Assembly: GCF_019711355.1 (NCBI RefSeq)
Contig: NZ_CP081297.1
Coordinates: 2,067,001 to 2,131,000 of the forward strand
Source: Qipengyuania psychrotolerans
GTDB taxonomy: Bacteria; Pseudomonadota; Alphaproteobacteria; Sphingomonadales; Sphingomonadaceae
Direction: 5' to 3'
Length of the DNA: 64,000 nucleotides
Numbering within the stretch: the first letter of the stretch is position 1; each line of letters starts with the position of its first letter. Under the pieces are notes generated by a model, which saw only the letters and a list, made by a program, of their open reading frames with translations, was not told the DNA's origin and searched no databases. Both the position numbers and the translations under genes were made by a program. This document shows, piece after piece, positions 1-9,433 of this stretch.

Positions 1-1
1 C

Positions 2-151
2 GGCTTCTTCACCGTGCCGAATAACGCGGTTTCGAGACTGGTGGACTTGGTCCTTGCGGTGATGTTCCTGGCCGGAAGCCGTGTGGGGGCGCGACCTTGC
101 GATGAGTTTTCCGCAACCTACCGGGTCGGGCAAATCTGGGCGGAGATGTGA
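2..151 (+). CDS. C-terminal fragment of an unidentified protein (cut by window edge)
   Basis: An open frame enters from the left edge and stops at a TGA. About 49 residues remain, beginning GFFTVPNNAVSRL and ending GQIWAEM. The stretch LVDLVLAVMFLAG is hydrophobic, but nothing identifies a family. It runs opposite to the lipoprotein gene that follows, so the two are convergent. With only the tail visible it may be the end of a real upstream gene or a chance open frame. Confidence 0.3.
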   Translation, partial: GFFTVPNNAVSRLVDLVLAVMFLAGSRVGARPCDEFSATYRVGQIWAEM

Positions 152-170
152 CTTGCCCGCTTAGGCGACC

Positions 171-542
171 CTAAATGCCTTGCTTGGCAACTGCCCTGGC
201 AGTTGCAGCCGCGAAATCTTCCCACGTCGAATGGCTAAGCTGAGTGTCCATGACGTCGAACTGATTCTCGGCGATCACTGCGCCGTCTTCATCGCGCACG
301 ATAGCTTCAGCCTGGCGCGATGTGGGCGCCTTGATCGTGATAGCCAATCGCTTGCCCGGGGCCGCTTCCGCGACCTGTTCTGCGAACATGGTGCAAACGT
401 CCTCGGCACTTGCTCCAGCGTGGCTGGGGTCGTCGAATTGGCAAATAACGTCAGTGGTCATGGTCCGCCCTTCTCCATGGACAGCTTGCGATACGCAACC
501 GGCAATCGCCAATGCGGCTAAGGGAGTGAGCATCCTGATCAT
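171..542 (-). CDS. Small putative lipoprotein, function unknown
   Basis: A 123-residue protein with a short signal sequence and lipobox IAGC; Cys16 would be the lipidated residue. The mature part contains two further Cys (in VICQF and DVCTMF), possibly a disulfide, and a C-terminal half rich in Ala and charged residues. No family is recognised. It lies 42 bases downstream of the type I secretion adaptor on the same strand and could be the last gene of that operon. The lipobox supports an envelope location; any secretion role is inference from position only. Confidence 0.6.
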   Translation of the reverse strand: MIRMLTPLAALAIAGCVSQAVHGEGRTMTTDVICQFDDPSHAGASAEDVCTMFAEQVAEAAPGKRLAITIKAPTSRQAEAIVRDEDGAVIAENQFDVMDTQLSHSTWEDFAAATARAVAKQGI

Positions 543-584
543 GCAGCAATCGATGGCGCACGCGGCCTTGCCATGTGCTGAACC

Positions 585-1934
585 CTATTCGCGGAACGCG
601 GTTTCGCTGAGGCGCGTGATTGGCGTGAGAATGTACTGCAGCACCGTGCGCTTATCGCCGAGCAGGCTAACATCGGCGATCATGCCAGAACCGATGGGCA
701 GTTCTTGTCCTCCTGGCCCGGTCAGGGTTTCCTGTGCTGTCACCCGCACCGCGTAGTAGATTTCACCGGTCTGTGGATCTTGGATCGAGTCGGCGGAGAT
801 ATTCGTAACCTCGCCATCGAGAGACCCGTAAACCGTTTGATCGTACGCGGTAATGCCGATCTTCGCCTTCTGCCCGATCCGGACATTGCCAATGTCCTGC
901 GGTGCAATCCGCGCTTCGATCAGCAGGGTGTCGTCGCCGGGCACGAGCTCGACCAATGGCTCGCCGGGGGACACTGCGCTCCCGCGCGTCGAAACAAGAA
1001 CCCGGCTGACAAGGCCCTTTGTCGGTGCACGCAGGACCGTGCGCTCGAACCGGTCTTGCAGAGCCGTAATCGAACTGGATCGCGAGTCGAGTTCAGCCTG
1101 TGCAATCGCGAGTTCGCTTGCCGCTTGCTCGCGCCAGTCCTGCTGGATGCGGGCAAGGTTCGCATTTGCTTCGGCGACCTGCGCCTGCGAACTGGCCAGC
1201 ATGGCTCGTGCGCCTGCCAGGTCACTACGCGCGCTCGAAGCATCGCTCTCGGCGCGCGTCAGGCTGAGCCGGGGCTCGATCCCGTTCTCGACGAGCGGCC
1301 GCACCATGGCCAGTTCGTTCTCGGTCCGGGTGAGCGTGCTTTGCCTGGAGGCTACTGCTGCCTGCGCCTCGTTGACACCCTGTCGCGCCCGCTCAAGCTG
1401 GGCTCGTCCTGCCGACAATGCGCTGCGCAAAGCGGACTGGCGCGACGAGTAGAGAGCGCGCTCGACTTCTAACTGGCGCGCGGCCTCGGCATCGGCCGGA
1501 GCCGGATAGCGCGGAGCGCGGCCGCCAATCTCGGCGGTCAACCGTGCCACCTTCATGTCGAGGGCCTCCGCCGCCGAAGTATTGCTTCCGAGGTTCGCGC
1601 CTGTTTCAGTCGGATCGAGCCTCAGAAGCGGTGCGCCCTGCGCCACTTCGTCACCGGGTTCGACCAGGATTTCTTCGAGTATCCCGCCCTCAAGGCTCGT
1701 GATGACCTGCAGGTCACTGCTGGAGACAACCCGGCCCATGCCGCGCACGGTGCGGTCGATTTCTGCAATCGCCGCCCACAGCAGAAACAGGATGAAGAAT
1801 AACGTGATGCCCCAGAACAGCCATCTCGAGGCGCGTCCGGGCTCGATCTCGTCGATCCAGTCTTCAATATGGCGCTCGGGCGGGTCCTCTCCGGCAAGCT
1901 CTGGTTCGGATTGCGATTGGATCGGCAGATTCAC
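585..1934 (-). CDS. HlyD-family type I secretion periplasmic adaptor
   Basis: Membrane fusion protein of a type I secretion system, linking the inner membrane ABC exporter to the outer membrane channel. It has a cytoplasmic N-terminus, one transmembrane segment at about residues 36-58, a biotinyl-lipoyl-like start (GRVVSSSDLQVITSLEGG), a long alpha-helical hairpin rich in Ala, Arg and Gln at about 150-290, and a C-terminal beta domain with IGQKAKIGITAYD. The 449-residue length is normal. The start is GTG and overlaps the stop of the upstream ABC gene by four bases (GTGA), so the two are probably translationally coupled. Confidence 0.93.
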   Translation of the reverse strand: MNLPIQSQSEPELAGEDPPERHIEDWIDEIEPGRASRWLFWGITLFFILFLLWAAIAEIDRTVRGMGRVVSSSDLQVITSLEGGILEEILVEPGDEVAQGAPLLRLDPTETGANLGSNTSAAEALDMKVARLTAEIGGRAPRYPAPADAEAARQLEVERALYSSRQSALRSALSAGRAQLERARQGVNEAQAAVASRQSTLTRTENELAMVRPLVENGIEPRLSLTRAESDASSARSDLAGARAMLASSQAQVAEANANLARIQQDWREQAASELAIAQAELDSRSSSITALQDRFERTVLRAPTKGLVSRVLVSTRGSAVSPGEPLVELVPGDDTLLIEARIAPQDIGNVRIGQKAKIGITAYDQTVYGSLDGEVTNISADSIQDPQTGEIYYAVRVTAQETLTGPGGQELPIGSGMIADVSLLGDKRTVLQYILTPITRLSETAFRE

Positions 1935-3661
1935 GGCTGCTGCCCTCCCTTCGCCAGCTTTGCCAGCACAGCATCGCGCGGGCCATCTGCAATGACCTTG
2001 CCGCGATCTAGGATGATGATCCGGTCGACCAGCTTCAGCAACGGCTGGCGGTGCGTGATGACGATCAACGTACGCCCTTTGAGATCGCCTTCGAGCCGTT
2101 CGATGAGGCCGGTTTCCGACTGCGCATCCATAGCGCTCGACGGCTCGTCCATGACCACGATCGGGGGTTTGCCTGCCAACGCCCGCGCAATCGCGACCGA
2201 CTGGCGTTGCCCGCCCGACAGGCCCTCGCCCCGGTCCACCAGCTTGAGATCGTAGCCATTGGCGATGCGCGAAACAAACTGGTCGGTCCCGGAAAGACGC
2301 GAGGCGCGAAGCATCTCGTCATCATCGATAAAGGGACGCTCGAGAACGATATTTTCGCGGATCGAGCCTGAAAACAGAGCCGGTTCCTGCAGGATCGAGC
2401 CGATCTGGGCGCGCATCGAATACGGATCGAATTGCGCAACATCCAGACCGTCAATCAGGACCATGCCTTGTTGCGGCGGATACAGCCCGAGGATCATTCG
2501 AGCGACAGTTGACTTGCCCGACCCAACCCGGCCGAGAAGGGCCACATGTTCGCCCGGCTCGATCTTGAGATTCACCTTCTCCAGAGCTGGCGTAGAAGTG
2601 TCGGGGTACTGGAAGGTCACGTCCCGCAGTTCAATCGAACCTGATGTCGAGCCCGGTTGGAGAGGCTCGCTTTCAGGGCCTTCGCTGGGCTGCTCCATCA
2701 AAATACGGACCTGCCGATAGGCCGTGCGGGTCGCGGTAATGCGCCCGACAAGCTGAGATATCTGCGCGAGCGGTGCGATGGCGCGGCCAGCAAGGATGGA
2801 GCAAGCGATCAGGCCGCCCAGCGTCAGATTGTTCGCCGCCACTGCGAAGACGCCGACAATAACAACGCCAGCGTAGGAGATAACTCCGGCGGATGTGGCG
2901 AAAGTGGTCCCGATCGAGGAAATCAGCCGCTGCCGCATATTGCTGCGCGAATGTTCCTGCACCGCATCGCGCCATCGGCGCTTGAGCATGTCGTGCGCCC
3001 CGGAAACCTTGACGTGTTCAATACTTCCGACCGTCTCGATCAGCACGGACTGCTTGAGCAAGCCCTCGCCGAATGTCTTGGCCGCGATCCGCTGGAGCGC
3101 CGGCTGTGCCGCCAATCCGACGAGAACGACCAATGGCACCATCAAGGCCGGCACCAATACTACCCAGCCGCCAATCACGGCCACGACGATCAGGGTAATG
3201 ATAATGAACGGCAGATCGACCACAGCGACCAAAGTAGCCGAGGCGAAAAAGTCGCGAATTGTCTCAAGTTCGCGGATCATGCCGGTCAACTGGCCGGTGG
3301 ACCCCCTGCGAAGCTCGAGCCGCATTGCCAGCAAGCGATCGAACGCGTCTTCGCCCACTTCCTGATCAATCCGCGTCCCTGCGAAATCGACAAAATATGC
3401 GCGCAGCAGCTTCAGGATGAAATCAAACAGGATGATGACGCCCAGCCCGATCGACAAGGCGAGCAGTGAGCCGAAGGCAGAGTTTGGAACGACGCGGTCG
3501 TAAACCGTCATCGTGAACAATGCGCTGGCGAGGCCGAACAGATTGATCAGCGCCGCTGCAATCGCAACTTTCGAATAGGTGCGCCAATTGCGCCTGATCG
3601 GCTGCCACAGCCAATCAGCAATCCGTTTGTCCGGCATTTCGACGAGCGTATTGTCGCTCAC
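1931..3661 (-). CDS. Type I secretion ABC transporter, permease-ATPase fusion
   Basis: Inner membrane exporter of the LapB/LssB type. Residues about 30-310 form the transmembrane domain. The nucleotide-binding domain follows, with Walker A GRVGSGKST at 377-385, signature LSGGQ at 481-485, Walker B IVVMDEPS at 501-508 and H-loop His537. At 576 residues it lacks the roughly 130-residue N-terminal C39-like domain that many RTX exporters carry. It starts with GTG sharing one base with the stop of the outer membrane factor gene (TAGTG). No secreted RTX adhesin, LapD or LapG homologue is present in the window. Confidence 0.93.
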   Translation of the reverse strand: MSDNTLVEMPDKRIADWLWQPIRRNWRTYSKVAIAAALINLFGLASALFTMTVYDRVVPNSAFGSLLALSIGLGVIILFDFILKLLRAYFVDFAGTRIDQEVGEDAFDRLLAMRLELRRGSTGQLTGMIRELETIRDFFASATLVAVVDLPFIIITLIVVAVIGGWVVLVPALMVPLVVLVGLAAQPALQRIAAKTFGEGLLKQSVLIETVGSIEHVKVSGAHDMLKRRWRDAVQEHSRSNMRQRLISSIGTTFATSAGVISYAGVVIVGVFAVAANNLTLGGLIACSILAGRAIAPLAQISQLVGRITATRTAYRQVRILMEQPSEGPESEPLQPGSTSGSIELRDVTFQYPDTSTPALEKVNLKIEPGEHVALLGRVGSGKSTVARMILGLYPPQQGMVLIDGLDVAQFDPYSMRAQIGSILQEPALFSGSIRENIVLERPFIDDDEMLRASRLSGTDQFVSRIANGYDLKLVDRGEGLSGGQRQSVAIARALAGKPPIVVMDEPSSAMDAQSETGLIERLEGDLKGRTLIVITHRQPLLKLVDRIIILDRGKVIADGPRDAVLAKLAKGGQQP

Positions 3662-5094
3662 TATGTAGCAGTCCCTTGTTCGAGCCCGAGCGTGTCGAGC
3701 AACCGTCCGGTCCGCAGGAGCAGGATATACCGCGCCTGGTCAAGCTCGGTCAGCGCCTGAATGTAAGCGCTGGCAGCATCTAGATAGACGTTCTGCGCGT
3801 CGGCAACGTCGAACAGGCTTCCCCGCAAGGCTCCGAACCTGGCCACCACAATGTCGCGCGATTGGCGTGACGCCTTGTACGCATCTTCCAGTGCTGCGAG
3901 CTGGGTTTCCAAGGCCTGCACGTCGGACCACGCGATTTCCGCGTCGCGGATCGCTTCTTCGCGAATGCGGTCGGCCACGGCATCTGCCGCATCGGCTTCC
4001 GCACCGGCGGCACGGGCGCGCTCCCACACGCCCCCGCCGAATATGCGCCACGTCAGGTCCAGCGTTGCGCGCGTGTCGTAATCTTTGCGGCTGGGCTCCG
4101 TGAAGCCATACCGCGCACTGTCGATCCGCGCGGACAGGCGTGGCAGTCTCTGTGCTCCAGCGGCATCTGCATCTGCATCGCGCGCATCGGCTACCGCCTG
4201 GGCGCTTTTGACCTGCGGCGCCGTTTCGGCCGCCAGGGCAGCATATTCCTGCGATATCTGGGTGGCATCAAGGATAGGCGGGCGGAGCAGGCCTTCAGGC
4301 GCTTGCGTACCGCTCAATTGGCGGAACCGCGCTTCGGCGCTGGCGCGGCGGCGTGTGATCTGAGCGAGCTGAACCATGGCCTGAGCCTTCAAGGAAGCGA
4401 CCCGTGCCCTATCCCCTTCGGCTGATACGCCGCGTTCGATCCGCTTTTCGACTGCTGCTGCCAGTCCGTCCTGCGCAGCCAGGTAGCCTTCGAGCAGACG
4501 CTCGAGCGACTGGAAAGCAAACACCTGTGTCCACGCGGATGTCACGTCCCCTGCAACCTCGCTGGTGCGCGCTTCGCGGTCATATCCGGCGGCTCGCAAT
4601 CTTGCCGTCGCGGACCTCACAGAGGCATCAATGGCGCCAAAATCCCAGAGCGTATGCGCATAGTTGAGATTGAAATCGACGCGTTCACGCGGTCGAGACC
4701 GCTCGAGAAAGTTGCTCGGATCGTCGGTGAAGTTCCGTTCCAGCGTAGTGAACCCGGTCACGCCAAGATCGACTGTGGGCATGTAGGCACTGCGCGCTTC
4801 GGAAAGCCGGGCGTCGGCTACTTCTTCCAGTGCACGCGCTTCGCGCCCGGTCGGGCTTTCTTCGAGCGCCGCTACGACAATTGTCCGAAAAGCTTCGGCG
4901 TCTGCCGTCGCATCGGCAAGCGCGAGCACGGGATCATCGGTAAAATCGATCGCGAGCGGGCGCGCCTCGGGCTCCGGCAATCCTTCTGCGGGATCTGCCT
5001 GGATGCCCTGTTCCTGGGCACGTGCAGCCGAGGCTGGCAGAGCAATAGCTGCGCCCAGCGCCATCAGCAGTCCCGATCCAGAAAGCAGCCTCAC
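3661..5094 (-). CDS. TolC-family outer membrane channel of the type I system
   Basis: Outer membrane factor, 477 residues. A signal peptide runs to about residue 26 (ALPASAARA). The remainder is two repeats of long Ala/Arg-rich helices with strand segments typical of TolC, including LNYAHTLWDFGAID and LDLTWRIFGGGVWER. The start is GTG with GGAGGG about four bases upstream, slightly close but the best candidate. It is the first gene of the operon outer membrane factor, ABC exporter, adaptor. The upstream neighbour, an acyl-CoA dehydrogenase, is unrelated. Confidence 0.9.
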   Translation of the reverse strand: MRLLSGSGLLMALGAAIALPASAARAQEQGIQADPAEGLPEPEARPLAIDFTDDPVLALADATADAEAFRTIVVAALEESPTGREARALEEVADARLSEARSAYMPTVDLGVTGFTTLERNFTDDPSNFLERSRPRERVDFNLNYAHTLWDFGAIDASVRSATARLRAAGYDREARTSEVAGDVTSAWTQVFAFQSLERLLEGYLAAQDGLAAAVEKRIERGVSAEGDRARVASLKAQAMVQLAQITRRRASAEARFRQLSGTQAPEGLLRPPILDATQISQEYAALAAETAPQVKSAQAVADARDADADAAGAQRLPRLSARIDSARYGFTEPSRKDYDTRATLDLTWRIFGGGVWERARAAGAEADAADAVADRIREEAIRDAEIAWSDVQALETQLAALEDAYKASRQSRDIVVARFGALRGSLFDVADAQNVYLDAASAYIQALTELDQARYILLLRTGRLLDTLGLEQGTAT

Positions 5095-5186
5095 GAACCC
5101 TCCACAAGGGAGCGCCTTATCATCCCGTGCACATCAAAACAGCAAAAATCCTTGGAATGCAGAGACGTGCGGCTGTGCCGCTGCCT

Positions 5187-6317
5187 TCACGCCAGCGCCA
5201 TGTGCCGCTTCAGATGATGGTCGATATTGCCGAATTCGGAGTCGAAAATGGTCAGCCGCTTGAAATAGTGACCGATAGCATATTCATCCGTGACGCCGTT
5301 TCCGCCGTGAATCTGAACAGCTTCCTGACCGATATATCGCGCCGCCTTACCGACACCGACCTTGGCCGCAGAAACAGCGCGCTTGCGCTCTGTTTCGTCC
5401 GCATCGAGGCGCAAGGTGGCGAGATAGGTCAGCGATACCGACTGCTCGTACTCCGTGTACATATCGACCATCCGGTGCTGGAGCACCTGGAATGAACCGA
5501 TTGCCACGCCGAACTGCTTGCGCTGCCGCGAGTATTCGACGGTCATCGCGTGGGCGACCTTCATCGCACCGCAGGCCTCTGCGCATTGGGCGGCAATCGC
5601 TTCGTCGGTCACGCGCTCGATAAGCGGGAGAGCAGCGCCCTCCTCGCCGATAAGTGCGTCAGCCGGCACCGAGACATTTTCGAAATAGATTTCGGAAGCC
5701 CGGCGTCCGTCGACCGTGGAGTAGTCCCGGGTAATTATGCCAGCGGATGATTTGTCGACGATGAAAACGCTCACCCCCGATTTGTCGCGGCGGTCACCCG
5801 ATGTGCGCGCCGTAACGATCAGGTGGCTGGCCCAGGGTGCGCCGATCACGACTGCCTTGTGGCCGCTCAGGACATAACCGCTGCCGTCCTTTTTCGCGGT
5901 GGTTCCCAGATCCGCATAATCATATCGGCCGCGCGGCTCGGCATAAGCAAACGCGAACACACGGCTTCCATCGATGATTGCAGAGAGATGGTCTTCTTTC
6001 TGCGCGTCAGTGCCGGCGTGCTTCAGGAAACCGCCTGCGCATACGACTGTCGGCACGAACGGCTCGACCACCAGGCCTTTGCCGAATTCCTCCATGACCA
6101 CCATCGCATCGACCGCACCGCCGCCGAAGCCGCCATCTTCCTCGCTGAACGGCATTCCCAGGATGCCAAGTTCGGCAAGCTGCGACCATATTTCCGGGCG
6201 CCATCCAGCATCGCTTTCAGTTGCTTTGCGGCGCGTTTCCCAATCGTATTGTTCGCGCACCAGGCGCGAAAGGCCGTCGCGTACCATTTCCTGTTCTTCG
6301 GTGAAGTTGAAGTCCAC
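5187..6317 (-). CDS. Acyl-CoA dehydrogenase family protein (partner of the adjacent one)
   Basis: FAD-dependent acyl-CoA dehydrogenase fold, 376 residues: alpha-helical N-terminus (TEEQEMVRDGLSRLVREQ), beta middle domain (FAYAEPRGRYDYADLGTTA), C-terminal helices with RKQFGVAIGSFQVLQHRMVD and VQIHGGNGVTDEYAIGHYFKR. The usual C-terminal catalytic YEG context is replaced by IFDSEFGN. It lies 28 bases downstream of a second acyl-CoA dehydrogenase on the same strand. Such pairs form alpha2beta2 enzymes in steroid side-chain oxidation (FadE/ChsE type); that this pair does so, and its substrate, is inference. Confidence 0.88.
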   Translation of the reverse strand: MDFNFTEEQEMVRDGLSRLVREQYDWETRRKATESDAGWRPEIWSQLAELGILGMPFSEEDGGFGGGAVDAMVVMEEFGKGLVVEPFVPTVVCAGGFLKHAGTDAQKEDHLSAIIDGSRVFAFAYAEPRGRYDYADLGTTAKKDGSGYVLSGHKAVVIGAPWASHLIVTARTSGDRRDKSGVSVFIVDKSSAGIITRDYSTVDGRRASEIYFENVSVPADALIGEEGAALPLIERVTDEAIAAQCAEACGAMKVAHAMTVEYSRQRKQFGVAIGSFQVLQHRMVDMYTEYEQSVSLTYLATLRLDADETERKRAVSAAKVGVGKAARYIGQEAVQIHGGNGVTDEYAIGHYFKRLTIFDSEFGNIDHHLKRHMALA

Positions 6318-6345
6318 TGTGTCTCTCCGGGTCTGGTTCGCGGGC

Positions 6346-7554
6346 TTAAAGGCCGAGGATCATCTTGGTGATGATGTTGCGCTGGATTTCGTTTGAGCCG
6401 CCATAGATCGAGGTCTTGCGCATATTGAAATATGTCGCGGCAGCATGGTGGGCATAGTCAGGCCCGATGGGGTACTGGTTCGAACCTGCACCGCCCGGCG
6501 CGGCACCGATATCGCCATAGAACGGCGTTCCGTAGCTGCCGACCGCCTCGAGTGTGAGCTCGGTCAGGCGCTGCTGGATTTCGGTGCCCTTGATCTTGAG
6601 GATCGAGCTTTCCGGCCCCGGTCCCTTGCCCGCCTGCTCTCCGGCAAGCGTGCGCAGTTCGGTGATTTCGAGCGCGGCCAGATCAATCTCGAGCTGGCTT
6701 ACTTTGCGGGCAAACTCGAAATCGCTGATCAGCGGTTCGCCATCGATCGTTTCATTAGCGGCAATTTCGCGCAGCTTCTCCACTCCGCGCTTGGAGCGAG
6801 CGACCCCTGCAATCCCGCTGCGTTCATGGGCGAGGAGGAACTTGGCATAGGTCCAGCCCTTGTTTTCTTCGCCCACGAGGTTCTCGACAGGCACGCGCAC
6901 GTCGGTCAGCCAGGTCTCGTTGACCTCGTAGCCCCCGTCGATCAACTTGATCGGGCGCACTTCGACGCCGGGTGTCTTCATGTCGAGCAGGATGAAACTG
7001 ATGCCTTCTTGCGGCTTGGCTGCATCGGGATCGGTGCGGCACAGGAAAAAGCCCCAATCCGCATACTGCGCGAGCGTGGTCCATGTCTTCTGGCCGTTGA
7101 TCACGTAGTGATCGCCGTCGCGCACTGCAGTTGTCTTGAGAGATGCCAGATCGGAACCTGCCCCCGGTTCCGAATAGCCCTGACACCACCAGACATCACC
7201 GCTGCGGATGCCCGGCAGGTGTTTGGCCTTCTGCTCTTCATTGCCGAAGGTATAGATCACGGGTCCCACCATGGAGACGCCGAACGGTAGCGGCATGAAC
7301 GCGTTTATACGGGCGTTTTCTTCCGACCAGATGTATCGCTGCGTCGGCGTCCAGCCGGTTCCGCCGTATTCCACTGGCCAGGCCGGGACCGACCACCCTT
7401 TTTCTCCAAGGATCTTGTGCCATGCGACCATGTCTTCCGGCGACATGTCTTCGCGCATTCCAAAGTCGCCCAGTTCGGCGGGATAGCTCTCGGAAATAAA
7501 TTCGCGAACTTCTTCACGAAAGGCGATCTCTTCGGGGGTGAACTCAAGATTCAT
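6346..7554 (-). CDS. Acyl-CoA dehydrogenase family protein
   Basis: A 402-residue acyl-CoA dehydrogenase. Visible are the N-terminal helical domain, the flavin-binding middle domain (WCQGYSEPGAGSDLASL, YVINGQKTWTT) and the C-terminal domain ending in TSIYGGSNEIQRNIITKMI. In single-subunit enzymes the last motif is usually YEGTNEIQR with the catalytic Glu; here that Glu is Gly, which fits the idea that this subunit works with the neighbour. It is first of the two-gene unit, with an untranslated gap of about 80 bases to the TIR-domain gene. Confidence 0.9.
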   Translation of the reverse strand: MNLEFTPEEIAFREEVREFISESYPAELGDFGMREDMSPEDMVAWHKILGEKGWSVPAWPVEYGGTGWTPTQRYIWSEENARINAFMPLPFGVSMVGPVIYTFGNEEQKAKHLPGIRSGDVWWCQGYSEPGAGSDLASLKTTAVRDGDHYVINGQKTWTTLAQYADWGFFLCRTDPDAAKPQEGISFILLDMKTPGVEVRPIKLIDGGYEVNETWLTDVRVPVENLVGEENKGWTYAKFLLAHERSGIAGVARSKRGVEKLREIAANETIDGEPLISDFEFARKVSQLEIDLAALEITELRTLAGEQAGKGPGPESSILKIKGTEIQQRLTELTLEAVGSYGTPFYGDIGAAPGGAGSNQYPIGPDYAHHAAATYFNMRKTSIYGGSNEIQRNIITKMILGL

Positions 7555-7633
7555 GGACTAGGGACTCCTGCAGGGGCCAGCATTCAAACCGGCACCCGTC
7601 AGAGCCTGTGACGGCTAAAAGATCAAGGGTTCT

Positions 7634-9391
7634 TCAGGTCTGCGCGGTTTGCGATTGCTCGCCGGAACGCGCTTTTGCGTCAGCAACCATCTTCTGAAAA
7701 CGCGGATCGGACCGTAGAGGGTCGACGTCAGGGTCAGCCTCGACGTGGCCAATATGCGTCGGACCAACACGCTCGAAGAACGGCCCCAGCAACTCGATCG
7801 CTTTCTCGTTGTCGCTTAGCGAACGCGTCAACGCGCAGGCCAGATTATACCGCATGATGAGATTGTCCGGATCGAGCAGCATGGCGCGGTCTACCCATTG
7901 AAGCGCTTTTTCGCGTTCGCCCAATTCCGCAAGAGTGCCGCTACCGAACGCCAGGGCAGCCACATTGCCCGGGTCGCTCTCCAAGGCCCGTGTGCAGCGT
8001 TCCACGGTCATTTTTGCCACGCGCTTGGTATTTTCGGCGTCTCCGATTGCCGTATAGCAAGTGTGCAGCATTCCGGTGCCGTGGTAATCGCCTTCGACCA
8101 GGCCAACCGCCTTTTCGAAGTAAGGAATGGCCTCGGCTATCTTGCCCTGCTGGAACACGATCCGGGCAGCAACCTTGTTCACTTCGAAGCTTTCAGGGTC
8201 GACTTCAAGCGCCAGTTCCATGTGCCGATTAGCGCTTTCGTGATTGCCCGCTGCTCCGTCAATCATGGCCTTGGCGCAGTGCGCTTCGGGCTGTTGGGGA
8301 TCAAGCGCGAGCGCCTTGTCCGCTGCAGGGTGCGGGTCGACTTCCTGATCGTAGGTGATCAGCAAGCGCGCCTGGGCAAGCGCCATGAGGCCTAAAGCCT
8401 TCGCATAGTTTGGATCGATTGCCGTGGCTTGCCGGCAAATACGGACCACAATCTCAAGTGGGCGATAATCGCTGTCGTTGCCCGTAATCCAATATTGGCG
8501 CGCTTTGAGATACAGATTGTAAGCATCGGAATCCAAGGTGTCGCGCTTCTCGATCGCTTTCTTTTCCTTCGGGAGCAATTTCAGGCGCAGGGCCGACACA
8601 ATTGCTTTGGAAATTTCGTCCTGAAGCGCAAAGATGTCCTTGAGTTCGCGGTCGTAGCGCTCTGCCCAAACCTGATTGCAGTTTTCCGCATCGATGAGCT
8701 GGGCAGTGATGCGTACGCGCCCTTCGGCCTTGCGCACGCTTCCTTCGACGACGTGGCTGACCTCGAAGTCCTCGCCCAACGTCGCGATATCGATGCCCTT
8801 CCCCTTCAGGGAAAAGGCCTGGTTGCGCGCAACGACATCGAGGGAAGAAACCTTTGAAAGGTCGGTAATAATGTCTTCGGAGATGCCGTCCGAAAAGTAT
8901 TCCTGCTCGTTGTCGCCGCTCATGTTCTGGAAGGGAAGCACCATGATGCGTTTGCGGTCGGAGCGCGGCTTAACCGGCGCAACCTCCGCCGCAACAACGG
9001 GGGCTCCAACCAGAGAGGTCACGCTGTCGAGGACCTTGCGCCAGCCGGGATGATCGGGAGCTCCCGACCAGTCAGCGAGGTCGGCACATTGAATTTGATT
9101 GAACGGGATCGGAGGCGTGGTGCCATCGACGCTCATTTGAAGGAGCGTTCCGGCTTCCCTCGCAATATCCGCCTCGGCGCGGACCCATTGCGACCGAACC
9201 GCCTCGGCCGACCATAATACCAGTACGGCCTTCGCCGATTGCAGGCGCTCTTCGATGACGTCGCTGTAGGAACGATGCGCGGGGAGTTCGTCGTCGCGCC
9301 ACACGTGGTGGCCTGCAGCACGCAATTGCTCTCCGACTTCCTTGGCAACCGGTTCTGTCGAACGCGCATAGGATATGAAAATATCGGACAT
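7634..9391 (-). CDS. TIR domain protein with TolB/FlgO-like domain and TPR repeats
   Basis: About 585 residues. Residues 1-115 form a TIR domain opening MSDIFISYARS, with VIEERLQSAKAVLVLWS containing the Glu at the position used by NAD-cleaving TIRs. Residues about 145-275 match the TolB/FlgO-like module found after class III adenylate cyclases and CadC-like regulators (VLPFQNMSGDNEQEYFSDG, QVWAERYDRELKDIF). About 290-560 are TPR-like helices. No cyclase or DNA-binding domain is present. I chose the ATG at 9391 because the family starts at MSDIF; an in-frame ATG at 9433 would add 14 atypical residues. Function may be signalling or stress sensing; NADase activity is untested. Confidence 0.8.
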   Translation of the reverse strand: MSDIFISYARSTEPVAKEVGEQLRAAGHHVWRDDELPAHRSYSDVIEERLQSAKAVLVLWSAEAVRSQWVRAEADIAREAGTLLQMSVDGTTPPIPFNQIQCADLADWSGAPDHPGWRKVLDSVTSLVGAPVVAAEVAPVKPRSDRKRIMVLPFQNMSGDNEQEYFSDGISEDIITDLSKVSSLDVVARNQAFSLKGKGIDIATLGEDFEVSHVVEGSVRKAEGRVRITAQLIDAENCNQVWAERYDRELKDIFALQDEISKAIVSALRLKLLPKEKKAIEKRDTLDSDAYNLYLKARQYWITGNDSDYRPLEIVVRICRQATAIDPNYAKALGLMALAQARLLITYDQEVDPHPAADKALALDPQQPEAHCAKAMIDGAAGNHESANRHMELALEVDPESFEVNKVAARIVFQQGKIAEAIPYFEKAVGLVEGDYHGTGMLHTCYTAIGDAENTKRVAKMTVERCTRALESDPGNVAALAFGSGTLAELGEREKALQWVDRAMLLDPDNLIMRYNLACALTRSLSDNEKAIELLGPFFERVGPTHIGHVEADPDVDPLRSDPRFQKMVADAKARSGEQSQTAQT

Positions 9392-9433
9392 TCTTGCTCG
9401 GGCACACCTTTCCGTCGAAGCAGTTTGCTTCAC

